Below are positions 63,887 to 64,000 of a stretch of 64,000 bases of DNA, piece by piece. The notes under the pieces were generated by a model that ran no database searches, was not told the origin of the DNA, and saw nothing but the letters and a program-made list of their open reading frames with translations. The stretch comes from Auanema rhodensis (lineage: Eukaryota > Nematoda > Chromadorea > Rhabditida > Rhabditidae): assembly GCA_964057225.1 (NCBI GenBank), contig OZ059898.1:20375267-20439266 (forward strand), read 5' to 3'. Numbering within the stretch: the first letter of the stretch is position 1; each line of letters starts with the position of its first letter. Made by a program: the position numbers and the translations under genes.

Positions 63887-64000
63887 TAATTAGCATAAAT
63901 TAAAGTTCACGTAAATTTCAAAGTCATGGTTACCATGAACCAATATCAATAAAAATTTGTTTTTAAACTAATATGGACATGGGGATTCTAATTTTGAAAA
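63887..64000. repeat. Partial last monomer, array continues
   Basis: These 114 bp are a normal domain B monomer (GAACC, TTTTAAAC, GGATTC) cut by the window end. There is no sign of array decay, so the satellite continues beyond the window. Confidence 0.95.

Larger units (their letters stand above)
1..64000. repeat. 176 bp satellite DNA array filling the whole window
   Basis: The same unit of about 176 bp recurs from the first to the last base, always in the same orientation. Monomers begin at 1, 177, 353 and so on. The phase is shifted by minus 4 after four 1-bp deletions and returns to minus 2 after two 1-bp insertions, giving 363 full monomers and one partial. The first monomer has 56 G or C bases in 176. 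No unrelated sequence interrupts the array, and no monomer is inverted. Such homogeneous, nucleosome-length tandem repeats are known from centromeric and other constitutive heterochromatin of eukaryotes. I do not recognise the monomer as a named satellite. Stretches without genes are therefore not empty: all of them are satellite. Confidence 0.99.
18477..64000. repeat. Array domain B
   Basis: Nearly all monomers read AAGTCATGG, and most read GAACC after the dyad. The 3' part is CCAAG, CCTAG or TATAAAG. The core is TTTTAGAC, TTTTAAAC or TTTTCAAAC, followed by ATGG or TTGG and then GGGGAATC or GGGGATTC. The first CACGTG is often CAAGTG. These linked markers define about a dozen monomer subtypes that are reused in blocks. 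Homogenisation is by multi-monomer segments, seen as nested duplications listed separately. Confidence 0.85.

Noticed and set aside
1-64000. CRISPR-like array
   Set aside because: The repeats are contiguous, with no unique spacers, and the unit is 176 bp. Variation is point substitution in related monomers, as in a eukaryotic satellite.
1-64000. Assignment to a named plant satellite such as the Arabidopsis 178 bp or Brassica 176 bp centromere repeats
   Set aside because: The length is similar, but the sequence does not resemble the Arabidopsis repeat as I remember it and I could not match the Brassica one. Without a database search no family or species name is justified.

Overview
The whole 64 kb window is one uninterrupted tandem array of an AT-rich satellite DNA with a 176 bp monomer. 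Following the monomer phase from base 1 to the end gives about 363 complete units plus a 114 bp partial unit (63887-64000). All are in the same head-to-tail orientation. Only six length changes were seen: four 1-bp deletions and two 1-bp insertions. The first monomer is about 32% GC. I find no protein gene, RNA gene, transposable element, CRISPR array or non-satellite spacer. Both ends of the window lie inside the array, so the array is longer than the window. This points to a eukaryotic chromosome. A monomer of about 176 bp (close to one nucleosome plus linker) in multi-kilobase higher-order arrays is typical of centromeric or other heterochromatic satellites of plants and many animals. I do not recognise the monomer as a named family, so species and centromere identity remain inference.

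Layout: (1) Domain A, 1 to about 17,772. Monomers mostly carry GCACC after the central dyad and CCAAG near the 3' end, and they mix AACTCATGG and AAGTCATGG versions. Here there are loose 5-, 4- and 12-monomer periodicities and, from 10.4 to 17.4 kb, a block tagged by a 1-bp deletion that recurs four times. (2) A four-monomer transition, 17,773-18,476. (3) Domain B, 18,477-64,000. Monomers mostly carry GAACC, with new 3' variants TATAAAG and CCTAG, a TTTTAAAC or TTTTCAAAC core and frequent conversion of the first CACGTG to CAAGTG. Domain B holds a near-perfect tandem duplication of 37 monomers (about 28.26-41.41 kb), smaller nested duplications of 3, 4, 6, 10 and 14-15 monomers, a patch rich in private mutations (about 49.97-52.15 kb), and a strongly modular right third (45-63 kb) built by shuffling a few four-monomer cassettes, including a 10-monomer higher-order repeat present three times.

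For the right third I use single letters for monomer variants: h (AAAAGTTTG plus GAGAACC plus TATAAAG), a, b (TTTTAAAC, CAAGTG, CCAAG), c (TTTTCAAAC, GGATTC, CCTAG), d (GGAGAATC, CAAGTGATGC), e (TTTTAAAC, CCTAG), f (AAGTTGAAG, AATGAAAA, TATAAAG), g (GCACC, ATTAATAA), i, j (ACGCAAA) and l.

Nothing here works together as genes. The functional hypotheses that can be made concern chromatin (a regularly spaced dyad and two CACGTG palindromes per monomer) and array evolution (unequal exchange, conversion and chimeric monomers). All identities and boundaries come from reading by eye, not from an alignment program.
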